Source: Micropterus salmoides (Eukaryota; Chordata; Actinopteri; Centrarchiformes; Centrarchidae). Taken from it: a stretch of DNA of 64,000 bases. Positions 1 through 13,500 of the stretch are shown here, one piece after another (within the stretch, counting starts at the first letter, position 1; each line of letters starts with the position of its first letter). A program made the position numbers and the translations under genes. The notes beneath the pieces were generated by a model. That model did not search any database. It was not told the DNA's origin and saw only the letters and a program-made list of their open reading frames with translations. The stretch covers positions 30,116,231 to 30,180,230 of the forward strand of contig NW_024041151.1 of assembly GCF_014851395.1 (NCBI RefSeq). Reading direction: 5' to 3'.

Positions 1-540
1 ACAGCATTAAAGGGGACCATGTATATTTCCATAGTTATGCGAGTGACACGCAACTGTACATCTCTGTTGAACCAAATGATGCTACAGTTATAAACTCCAA
101 GCTAGTAAAAGTTAATACTCCTACAGTTAAACAAGGACAAAACTGAAATCCTACCAGTTGGCCCTAACACAAAAAGAGAAATGCTGTTCAATAATCTGGG
201 GAGATTCTGGATTAAATCAGAGGTTACAAGTCTTGGGGTTATTTTAGATTCAGATCTATTATTTAATTAACAAAGCAACAAAAATATAATTTTTCACCGT
301 AGAAACATAGCCAAGTATGACCAAAAAATCAAAAAGATGATGAAAAATTGATTCATGCCTTTATTTCAAGCAGACTCGACTATTATAAAGCACTATTTAC
401 TGGCTTCCTGTAACATTTAGAATTCATTTTAAGATCCTCCTCCTTGTACGCCAAGCCAGTGGGCTAGGACCAAGCTACATTGCTAACTTCCTTGTTCACT
501 ACATGTTACGCTTAACACTCCTTGAACCCAACAACAGAAC
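1..540 (+). mobile_element. Decayed L2-like LINE, reverse transcriptase fragment
   Basis: Translation of 5-100 gives an SYASDTQLYISVEPND segment, a decayed form of the YADDTQLYIS active site of L2/CR1-type reverse transcriptase. At 225-275 the typical LGVILDSDL follows, and at 400-540 the C-terminal FKILLL...GLGPSYIANFL region. Stops and shifts separate these pieces, so the copy is dead. It is cut off by the left edge. Confidence 0.75.
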
Positions 541-1765
541 AAGGATTAGGAAGAATGTGAAAATTCACAGTTAATTTTATTTCTTAATTCCAAAAATGTA
601 CAACAGTGATCGCTAGCTTGAAGTCCTTCTGAAGACAGACAGACAGTGAGAGCTGAGCAGGCGGCAGAGAAAACAGGCGAGGCACTGAACGAGACTGATG
701 GTGATCTCTCACAGGACATGAGAACCTGAAGCACAAGCAAAAAACAGGATCAGGCACCACTGATCAGGGGAACCACTGATGAGATTCAGAGGTTTGGCAG
801 GAACCTGAGTACCACTTAGGTGTACAGACACAGAATATTGTGGTTTTTAAAGTCATTGCACACTTCCACATATGTTTAAATTATTAATAATTAAATCAAC
901 AAACTCAACAAGGCAATAAGAACAATGAACGTAAAAGTTGTCCAAGAGTGTCACTTTGTGTTAAAAAGTGGTGGGGACATAAAGGCCCAGGTCATGGGTG
1001 TGATGATACACTTAGCTCACAAGATGTGACGATATATTTGGTTCATGAGAACGGGACGAGATATTTTAACACTATTTTAAAACAAATATTCAATATAGTG
1101 ATAGGATGGTCAGGGGGTTCTCTCCCAGATAATTTTGAGCTTGACACTTTGAACACTTAATTTCCTGTGTTCTGGAGAAATGTTCTGTTTATGGCGGAGA
1201 TATCTCTGAAGGGAAAGACAAAATTCAGATGGCAGGTGACAATTCAAAATATAAAAATCTGCAATCTGTAGCTTGTTACTTTTTTTAGGCAGTGCACATT
1301 TGTTTCTTCTATATTTACATTACATGGTATGTTTTCTAATTGCGCAAATAAACCAAATAAAAGCATTTTCTTTTTTTATGTAGCATTGATTGTTTTGAGC
1401 TATTTTTCCAAACATTTTCAAACCCAACATTTTACAAAAGTGACCCACAGCTGACCCCCCCCCCCCCCCCGTGCCTGTTCCCTACCAATCAAGTTTTCCA
1501 AATAAACTGAAAATATTAAATGAACTTCTGTCTTGTGTAAAATCAAACTTAGTTGTACAGTGTCAATAAACATAATTCTTGGCGGATGTTTCTGGATATT
1601 TATGTGACCTAAAAAATCCTTCAAGTTTTGAAAATCAAAAACTATTATTTATATAATTTTTCTTTTGCACCGAAATACATCGACAGAAAAGTAGTTTCAG
1701 TGTAAAATAGCCACTAGAGGGCCAACTAACTGGCCAAAACGATGCAACGCAGGGAAGAAGAAAAA
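541..1765. other. Spacer left of spr, no gene recognised
   Basis: AT-rich sequence with short open frames only. It holds a 16-base poly-C run at 1455-1470. No exon-like segment with conserved protein could be recognised. Confidence 0.5.
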
Positions 1766-1829
1766 GGGGGCGTCTTGTCAGAGCCACACGGGCCAATCAC
1801 AAAAGTGAGCATTCCTCTATGAACCAATC
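1766..1829 (+). promoter_or_regulatory. spr promoter elements: GC-rich stretch and two CCAAT boxes
   Basis: A GC-rich run (gggggcg, about 1766-1772) is followed by CCAATCAC at 1793-1800 and CCAATCA at 1824-1830, about 200-230 bp before the spr ATG. No TATA box is evident. This arrangement suits a broadly expressed metabolic gene. The start site of transcription is not visible. Confidence 0.45.
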
Positions 1830-2025
1830 ACAGCAGTGGGCCGTGGACCCCGTGCTCTCCAGGAACGCCCTGCTGCTGTTGCAAGCGGACTTGGTCCGTG
1901 TCACAATGACCTTTACTGTCAAAGGTAATTAAAGTCTGTGAAGAAGAGCAGACCTCTAGCCCCCCAGATTTTCGCCAGTCGTTATCTTTCCACACGCGCG
2001 CACGCGAACGCACTCTGTCAGCACC

Positions 2026-4254
<2,229 letters not shown>

Positions 4255-4369
4255 ACGTAGCACGAGCACACTCAGCCTTTTAGCTCTAGGGCAGATTATT
4301 TAAATGTGCCTTGATTTTAATTGAAACTATTAATTTACACTGTTGATGACTACAGCCATAAATGGAAAA

Positions 4370-4465
4370 GTTCAATTAATTTTTATTTATATAGTGCCAA
4401 ATCACAACAACAGTTATCTCACAGCACTTTTCATAAAAGAGCAGGTCTAGACCGTACTCTTAACT
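4370..4465 (+). repeat. Fragment of an interspersed repeat behind spr
   Basis: The segment with tttatttatatagtgccaa, cacaacaacagttatctca and agagcaggtctagaccgtac is shared in part with the longer copy at 18222-18860. It lies in the spr 3' flank and may be in the transcript. Confidence 0.5.
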
Positions 4466-5084
4466 GTGATGTTGATTAGTTATAAGCTGATTCAAATTTC
4501 ACTGTCCGTCTTAACTCTGCAGGTTGTAGCATTCTGATGTTAAACTGACCAGTTTGACAGGATGAAATATCAAACTGATGTTCATCAGATTTACTTTCAA
4601 AACATTCCAGAGCAGAGGTGCAGTAAAGCTGCAGTCAGTAATGTCACTGCACGCACAGTTAGAGAAATTCCTTTGAGATGGTAGACACTACAGGACATGA
4701 AGCACACATTTGTAGAAAAGATAGACAGTTAGGAAACATTATGTGTTGCTTTCAGCCCATTCTCCGAGTTCCCTGGTCAGATCTATGTGGTCAGATCCAC
4801 GATATTTTTATAGCACCACTGTAACTTAACTCTGAAGCCTTTAAATCGTACACATAGTGTGCTTTAAAGTGTGAGACTGAAAAAGACATGCTGGTTGGTA
4901 ACAGGATGGCTGGTTTGAGCTTTGCCAAGATCATAGTTGGGAACATTGAATGAAAAACCTCAGAAACTTCAGTAAATCATTTGTACTGGTGCTTTACTGC
5001 ACATGCCTCAGGCCATAATGAGTAATCTTCTGGTCACAGGGCGTCATAATGCAGTGGTGGGATATGATTTGAAAACACATGACA

Positions 5085-5335
5085 TCACCTGTTCACCCTG
5101 CTGCCTTCTGGGAAGAGATATATAGAAGTTTCTGCTGCCATACCATCAGACTGCAGAGCAGCTTTTCCCCCCAAGCTATCAGACTCTTAAACTCTAATTC
5201 ATCCTCAGCACTGCTCCAGTGATGATACTTACTTTCTGTTTACCATTTTTATGATTGCTTCTGTATTAATGTATGTTGTTTGCTATGTAGCAGAAGGGAT
5301 TTACAAACTCAATTTCATTCTATAGAGAGAGAGAG
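5085..5335 (+). mobile_element. LINE 3' end fragment
   Basis: The reading frames here give pieces of the C-terminal phrase found near the end of fish LINE ORF2 (TLLPSGKRYI, then FPPKLSDS in a shifted form), followed by a 3' UTR-like tail and an (ag)n run at 5324-5335. The same region of a related LINE is found on the minus strand near 58.6 kb. Confidence 0.55.
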
Positions 5336-7117
5336 AAAGAGATCCCTGTCTGTGATGGATAACCGCTTTAATGACACATCGGAACTGTAAAACAGAAACT
5401 GTACTGCAAGTTAAATAACTGTATTAAAAAATATGAGAAACGAAGACCGTAAGCTAAGACCATAGGCAAAAGAAAATATTAAGAACAAAAAACACAGGAG
5501 ACACCTAAAAAGTAAAGATTAGGAGCTCACCAAGGCCAGGTATTTGTTTCATCACAACCTCTATCTTTCTGTTTGCATTAATCAGAACCAGGCAAGTTGG
5601 GTGGGTGGGTTTCAAGTGACGCTGTGTGTCAAACACTACATAAGTGTATCCACCTCTGTAGCACTCTTCCATTACAAAACATGGTGAGTGTCTCAAACTG
5701 TTAAAAGTAAAAGACGGCTACATTCAGGGACTTTGACATCACCCATCGGTCCAATTTTGAGAAAAATCAAAGATAAAGCAGCGAATGCTTTAGGGCGGGG
5801 CTACCTTGTGGTTGACAAGTTACTGCTACAGCAACCTTTCAGAGGTAGCATTGGTAGCAATGTTTATCCCTCCCAAGCTCCACCCTTTCATACAAATATG
5901 GTCACTTCTGGTTCCAAAAACAGTCAGTATGCCAAACTCAAGACTTTAAAACAGAAGTACTGTGTCATAAATTCCAGCCATAGTGAAGTCTTTACTATTA
6001 TAAAGTCAGCTTTACAGGGCCTTACCTGTGATATGTGTTAATGTTTGTTATGAGATGCTGATGTAAAGTAATAGTGCTCCTGTAGTGCTGAGCCTAGGCA
6101 TTTCAATATGTGAGAGAAATGTGGTTGTGTTCTTCTCCGCTCAAAATATTTTTCACACATTCCTCAATGACTTGTTATTTTTTATATAAATGTGGATTGG
6201 AAATGATTGCTTTGTATAGGTGTTATCCAGATTAATTTTGTAAACGTGAGGCTGTATATTAAAGATACACAATACTGAGATTACCTGTTCATTAGTTTTT
6301 GTCTTTTGTTCTCTTCATACATGCCATTGAAGCCCAAAATCCGACAATCTTACATACAAAAATATAAAAACACAGTACGTATACAAATGATAATATAAAG
6401 GTACCACTTTGTTTTTAATTATTTCTTTAATGTTAATAAATCATTCACTACTTACAGATCAGTAATAATCCATAATACATTTTAGAAATTCCCTTGAGTG
6501 TCCATGCTGAAAACACTTGACATTTTGCCAGTGCTGTCCAATGTTCAGTCTCCTTTAAGTTCTGCTTCAGCCTCCACCAACTCCTAATAAATATCTCTGT
6601 AGCTCTGTAGCTGCTAAATAAGAATACTAACTATTTATATTGCACTCATCAAACAAAGGTACAAAGTGCTTCACAAAAGACACACAGGGCAAAAAAGGAC
6701 ATGAAAGACCACCATGGAAGATAAAATACATGGGGAGAGAAAAAATAGAAATCACAGTGAAGTAAAACAGATATACTGTAAGAGGAATACAACTCAAATA
6801 AATAGCAACTTTATATAACTAACATAAAAACCTTAAGATAAACAGGCCACTCAGATAAAATCAGGATATGCCTTCTGATAAAAGTGCATTTTAAATAAGA
6901 CCTAAAAGAAGACATGGACTCAGCTCTGTTCATCAACTAGTCACTAACTTTGTCTCTCGGCTGTTTGGTGCTGGGCAGCAGCAACAACGTCAAGGTCAAG
7001 GGGCTCACCAAAATCATTAGGATTCACCTTCTGGGGGCCATGAATGTCCACACTACAGCACATTTACCAGCTGTTCTGACACATCTTGATCTGGGCCAAA
7101 GAATTAGACCACAAACG

Positions 7118-7765
7118 GTGTTGTAGTCAAGAACGCCCAAACCAAGACCAAGTAAAGACCAAGACCAGAGTTTATTGAGACCAAGACAAGACAAAGACTT
7201 TTATGGACTGAGACTATGTCGAGACCAAGACCGGGGGAGGGGAGGGGAGAATGAGACCAAGACCAGTTCCCCACATTACATGAACTGACTGCATTAGCTA
7301 CTTATCTCATTATGTTTACTAAATTACAGATTGCTGTGTTGTTGTTTTACAGATTAATTCTTTTTAGTTTAGGTAGCTAAATATTATTACAAATGTTTTG
7401 CTTAAATATCCTCCTGCTCCCAGACAGCCACATCTTCTCCTGTCTCCCCCATTCACCTTTTTGGAGTGCGTGTGAAGAGGGGTGGGGAGGAGTGACAGCC
7501 GTTAAAGGTAACAACACATTTTTAATTAGGGTTATTGGTTGCATTTGAAGCAATACGTTTTACATCCCATCAAAGTTAGGATGTTAGCAAATAAACAGAC
7601 AATGCAAAAGCAATTTATTGATATTCCCAAAGTTGTAGTCTTGACTGGTTTTGAAATAAAATCCTGAGTCCTCTATGTTTGAGACCAAGACCGAGTGCAA
7701 ATGACAAGACTGAGACCATCAAAAAGTGGTGATGAGACCAAGACTGGTCTCGAGTACTACAACAC
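7118..7765. repeat. Transposon-like repeat with GAGACCAAGACC motifs
   Basis: The block starts gtgttgtagt and ends actacaacac, so the ends are inverted copies of 10 bp. Inside, gagaccaagacc and close variants recur near both ends. This is a non-autonomous DNA-element structure common in fish; I see no transposase. Target duplications are not clear. Confidence 0.6.
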
Positions 7766-8945
7766 TACTACAATCTAGATCCTAGATTGTAAAATATATA
7801 AAAAACCTAAAATGTTTTTATATAAACAATTAGTGAAATGACTCTGTTATGTAAAGGGGCTGCTCACACTGAGTTACCCACAGAGAATTATCACTAATTT
7901 TTTATCATTCTCATCAAGTTTAAAGTTTCAACTAACTCTTTTTTAGCAAATATATCCTTTCCTCTTGCTGCGTCCAAAAAAGCAGTAGTCAGACACTGTT
8001 GTTGGGGAATTGGGAATTTTTGGGAATTCCAGAGTTAAAACTATTATTATTGTGAAAGACTTCATATGAAATAAAAAACTCTATATAGATGTAAAAATGT
8101 ATCTCTACAATAACTAATCCCCAATTTCACTGCTCATGCCTAAACACCAGTGTTAGCTGACAATTACATAAAATATGAAATTACATAGTGATAATAAAAT
8201 GATAGGGTGGGCTCTCGGCTAGCTAACATCAGATAGCTCACTTTCAGTAAAAGAAATGCTAATTACGAATCTCTGAAGGTAGGAAAGTTAAGTGTATTAA
8301 AGCAGATATATAGATCACTACTGACATTAACCTGCTGCGTCTCCATTAGCTCCACTATGCTGTGAGTGATGCAGACAGACAAAATGTTCAACTAACTCAA
8401 TGTTAGGAAATGGTAGAGTCCATTTTAGGGGTGTCTGATTCAAGATTCTTAAATAAAAGGCATGAGTACGGGATATATATTATAATATTTACAAATACAG
8501 GTAAGAAAGACCCCCCTGAACTGTTGGTTTTGCCTCTTTTGGGGGAGTCCAAGCCTTAACTAGGGGGGTCAGACCCCCCAATCCCCCCCATAATTTGAAC
8601 TATACTTGTCAGGCTTGTTTCCACTGGCAACAGGCTGATGTTTTCTGGGAATGAATATAGGGCTTACACACAAACTCTTGCATACAAACCCAACTCCAAA
8701 TAAATGCTAATGATGTCTGTTGAATATAGGCAACTGTTAGCTAACAAGTTCACCATATCAACTTATATGTGTCAATCAGTGACCCCAAAAAATCAAGTAC
8801 TTCTGTTTAAAGGCTTACTGGCGGGTGAAAACGACAGGATGTGGCCACCTCCACTGTGTACTGTGCAAAAGTGTTTTAAAAATGAAAGGCCGCTACTGAA
8901 TGTGAGCAGCTCTGTTTCCTGTAATGTGCCTCTGACAGACGGCCA

Positions 8946-9116
8946 CAGCTGCCCCAGACCGAAATATCACAGGAGGAACCAACCCAAACAAGGGGACGAC
9001 ACCCGTAGACTACCTCTGCCTCTACTACCTCCCCAAGCCCCTCTCTTTTCCCACTGCTCACCCACCTTTCCACTCCGGGAAGGTGGTATAACCCCTAAAG
9101 GCAAATTTATTTTTGG
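8946..9116 (+). promoter_or_regulatory. Candidate muscle elements upstream of smyd1
   Basis: CAGCTG at 8946-8951 is a myogenic E-box. At 9107-9116 the bottom strand reads CCAAAAATAA, one base from a MEF2 site. Both lie within 330 bp of the smyd1 ATG. Known Smyd1 promoters respond to MEF2 and myogenic bHLH factors, but motifs this short occur by chance. Confidence 0.25.
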
Positions 9117-9269
9117 CTGTAGCAGGGGTAAGGAGAGAGGGAGGGCAAGTGCTCCTGAATGTTAGTGAGAACTCTGCTGCTTGTTTAGTCCCTTATCCCT
9201 CGGCCCGTCCCATCCTCAGCCACTTTCTGCTTCCTCTCTGTCTCCTCTGTGTTTTGTTTGGCCAGCACA

Positions 9270-10543
9270 ATGACTGTGGGGAACATGGAGAGCGCTGAGC
9301 TGTTTGATGCAGGGAAGAAAGGTCGAGGCCTAAGGGCCACCAAAGAGCTCAACACTGGGGAAGTGGTCTTCGCCGAGCCCAGTTTCTCTGCTGTGGTCTT
9401 CGACAGGTACGAGGCTCCTTGTTGTCGTTTTTCGGCTTGATGGAAATGTAAAAGAACTGATCTTTTCTCACTCAGCATGTCTTTGCAGACCTGGCTTACA
9501 CACTGCAGGTGTGTTGTGGACAGGCTCCCTCAGCCCTCTCTGGGCTGTGATCTAATTTCTAGATCCCCATGACATCAGCAGTGAGAAAGCTGTCAAGGTG
9601 TCATGTGAACTTGAGCATGACATACATTTGGATTCAGTTTTCAAGGGCAAGGAGGCTCTACCCAAAGGAATATATGACACCTTGTACACTTTCAGATTAA
9701 TTTCTTGAATTAAAAATGAATTACATCAGTCTTAGAGATTCCACTGACCTCACACGGGGTCTGAACCTGAGATCTGAAAATTTCAGCAGTGTGGATAACA
9801 AAATAACTTTATTCTCTGTACATTGAGTCTGCGCTTTTAGACATTGGTTGTACCTATAATTTGTAGACACTCTTTATATGAGTTATGTGTGTTATTACAG
9901 CTGATAAAAGTGTATTTGTATAGCACCTTTCAACAAAAAAGTCTTTTGTTGCAGTTTGTCCCAGATATGTGGTGTATAGAAATTGAATGCTGCCCCCCCC
10001 CCCCATGTTTACTTTTGACTCTGGGGATAGAAAACAGACCTTAGAGGTGGATGGTTTATAACATAGCAGCAGGTCAGAAATAGATTTTAGTCCCCAAATC
10101 ATTGAGTGTTTTTTCTAGAAGTAGTATTTTTAAAGAAGTGTAAAGATCTGAGAACTGGACTGATGTGGTCTATCCTGGTCTTAGCAGCAGCGTTCTCAAT
10201 AAGATGCAGCTATCTGAATGAAGAGCCCACATTAAAGTCTTAATGTAGATGTTAAAATGTAGACCATAACTAATCATTAATCATTCATCTTTGTCTTCAC
10301 AGTATTCTGACCTTTTCAGTACATAGTTGTGTAGGTATTAAAGTGGAGCGCAGCCTGGTTTGTCTGTGTGCTGTGATGTCAGATACAGATCTGAAGAATA
10401 GAGTTTGAGCCATATCAGAGCTGGTAGCTGCAGGACGTTGGCTTACTGAAGGGGTCCAACACAGCAGGCATGCACCAAGAGGATCTGCCTAATGTAAGAC
10501 AGGAGGTGTACAAAACTACACAAAGAGCTGCCAGTGACTGAGA

Positions 10544-10585
<42 letters not shown>

Positions 10586-13500
10586 CTCTGCGCAGGGCTT
10601 TGCTGCGTTCCAACAATCATCAGAAACATTAACAAGTCAGTTCACTGTCCCTTTGGACAGGCAGAAAGCGCTCTGCTGAATAAACTGTTTACACGCAGGC
10701 ACATGCTGCTGACTGCTGGGACCTGTGTTCACTCACACAGCGCAAGCTTCTGTGTGCTGTTGCCATCCAAACAATGACGATGGAAAAGTTGCAATCATGT
10801 TAGCAAATCTTAATTTACTTTACTTAAAGAGGTCATATTCTGCTCATTTTCAGGTTCAAAATCTTATTTAGGGGTTGTACCAGAACAGGTTTACATGGTT
10901 TCATTTTCCAAAAACACCATATTTTTTGTCATACTGCACATTGCTGCAGCTCCTCTTTTCACCCTGTGTTGAAGGCTTCATTTTAGCTATGGAGTGATAC
11001 ATCTTACCTCAACAAGATCTTTGTTGGGAGTTGCACATGAGCAGTTCCTAGTTAAGGACAACTAGCCAATCAGAAGCAGAGTAGGGAGGGTCCTGAAAAG
11101 CCGGTAAACATGGCTTCGGTTCAGCTGTACGTGTTCCTCTTACCAGCTTATTATCATGGACTGGACAGAGTGGTGAGATATTAAAGGGGCATTATGGAGT
11201 TTCCAGCGGCCACTAGCAGTGCGGTTTTAAGATTGCAACCAGGTGTGTGCTCGTACGTGTGCTCGCTTGAACTCATGAGCGAGCAGAATCCGAAACACAA
11301 CCGCTTTCATACAGAGATCCTGCAATAAACGCAGGTACACCAGCACGCAGGCTGTGGCTTTTCACTCAGACATGTTCAGGCTCTGTTACTTAAATCGCAT
11401 ATCGGCACAATCCTCCCGAAGAAAGGCAGAGTGACAGCGGCTATAGACAGGCAGAGAGATCAGACAGAGCTGGAAACTCAGGTAAACTCCCACTGCAACG
11501 TTACCGTAATAGTTCAATAATAATAATAATAATCAGCTGCAGGTTGAACTAATCCATGCTCGTTACATGATCACATTACATTTACTGCATTTAGCCGACG
11601 TGCTACATCGTTAGCTCGCCTGCTGCTTTTCGGTAACCATCTTCACTATCTGTGTATCTGTCTCCGGAGGCTCAGCACTGTCAGCACAGCTACATGTACT
11701 GGATGATCATGAAACGGTTAGTGAGCTGAAATGGATATTATAAAGAGATTGTGTGACACTTTATAACAGTTACACCGCAGTAAGTAACTTCACTGTAACT
11801 AGTGATAATGGATGGCTCTATCTCTGTGTTGTTGTGACCGTTTTGTTGCAGTGTTTTATGTTGTTTTATGGTATTAGTGGACTGCATGTTGTTAGCTGCC
11901 GTGTTGTCACTGTAGTCTGAGAGGCTCGGAAGCACGCGCAGGGCTGAATCCGACCCGGAGACCTCACATTAAAAGCAGAATAGCGGCTGATGCAAGCAAC
12001 GGAGAAGTGCTTCATTTCTAAGTGACTTTTGAGCCCATTGACAATAAGGCAATGACAATTTGATTTATTAAAATCAAAAACTTACATTTAGCCCCTTTAA
12101 TTTGTAAAATGTATCTTTCATCCATAAAGTTTTAACTGAGCTCACTTTCTACATCACAGTAACAAATTTATATCTATTGACTTCCTGGAGGGTAGCTTAT
12201 GTTTGGAAGGGAGAGGAGAGGTGTGTGATGCAGCTCAGTGTTTTTCCACCTTGTTTTTGAGGGCGTGTCAGACTAGCCGGTTGGTGAATTTATATGGCGC
12301 ATTTCGCCTTGATGTCAAAGGCTGGACTACAAACGAGCTGTTTTCAGGTAGTTCAGAGCAGAGTTTTCTGTGGGAGATGGGAACTCACTTTGGACTGGAC
12401 TTTGGGCTTTTTCACTTTGCAAACCTGTTACCTGCACAGAAAAGATATCTAACTCAATATAGGAGAGGAAACAAGCCAAAAAGCATAATATGACCTCTTT
12501 AACAGTTTTCAATACAGAGCTGTGATAATATTTTATTTATAATATATTAATACAGTTTAAGTGCATGTGTATGTGTTTTATTCATACATACTGTATATTT
12601 TACAATGTTACATAGATATACAGTATATAGAATTATAGTATGAATACGAATTAATATATTTTCATTATTGTGTCATACATACCACTATGTCTAAGACACC
12701 ACAAATTCATAGAAGCCAGAACTAGAGTGCTGCATATTCATTTTTGAACAACAAAAAATGGCCAAAAATAGAGACTCAATTCTCAGTATTTATTTAATAG
12801 TCCTTTTAAACTGTATTCTCCAGGCTTTTGAGACAAAGCAAACTTAAACCAATCCAAATTTGTATATTTATTCAGGCAACAGAGGGAGGAGAACTCAAAT
12901 GCAGGCAAACGCATGGTGTTTGGTCAGGTCAGGACTTACAAGTTGGCAACAAGATGGCAGTTCAAACAGCTAAACAAATCCAAGGAGGCATGACTGGTGA
13001 GCAGGCCAGGAACAGAACATAAACCACCATTTATTTTAATGTTCACTTTTTCATACAGCGTAAGAGAAAAAAATTGGTTCTCTCCCTCATAGTGAGAGGC
13101 TGTAGTTTGTGTTGTTTTATTATATTGCATTTAAAGGTGTTCCTGCTAAACCAAACAAGCCAAACTAGAGTATTTTCTGTCTGTGGCCAATATATAGTTG
13201 GGTTTTGATGCTTCATGGGAAAGGGAAAAAACACAAACAGATACTAGTATTATTCTGTGAACAGTGGAACCCAAAAAGTTGAGGTCAATGAAAGATGTTT
13301 TTACTGCAGCTGGAATGTTTCTCTGTTTTCAGTCTGGCCTTTCAGGTGTGCCACAGCTGTTTCCGGCACCAGGCCAAACTGCACCGCTGTGCCCAGTGTA
13401 AGTTTGCGCACTACTGCGACCGCACCTGCCAGACTGCATGCTGGGATGAACACAAGCAGGAGTGTGCAGCCATCAGGAAGTCCGGCATGGCGCCCAGCGA

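Larger units (their letters stand above)
4466..9269. other. Spacer between spr and smyd1, repeat-rich
   Basis: Apart from the LINE end at 5.1-5.3 kb and the rearranged GAGACC repeat at 7.1-7.8 kb, no gene is recognised. A possible interspersed repeat covers 6635-6850. A 125-nt exon-like segment on the minus strand (5655-5531) is discussed under findings. Long open frames near 8.7-9.2 kb have no recognisable protein. Confidence 0.5.

Noticed and set aside
5688..6041. 117-codon plus-strand frame downstream of spr
   Set aside because: No protein family is recognised and the phrasing resembles dispersed fish repeats; no splice or start context supports it.
8704..9165. 153-codon open frame just upstream of smyd1
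   Set aside because: Composition is irregular, no protein family is recognised, and it lies in the smyd1 promoter region; chance frame in GC-richer sequence.
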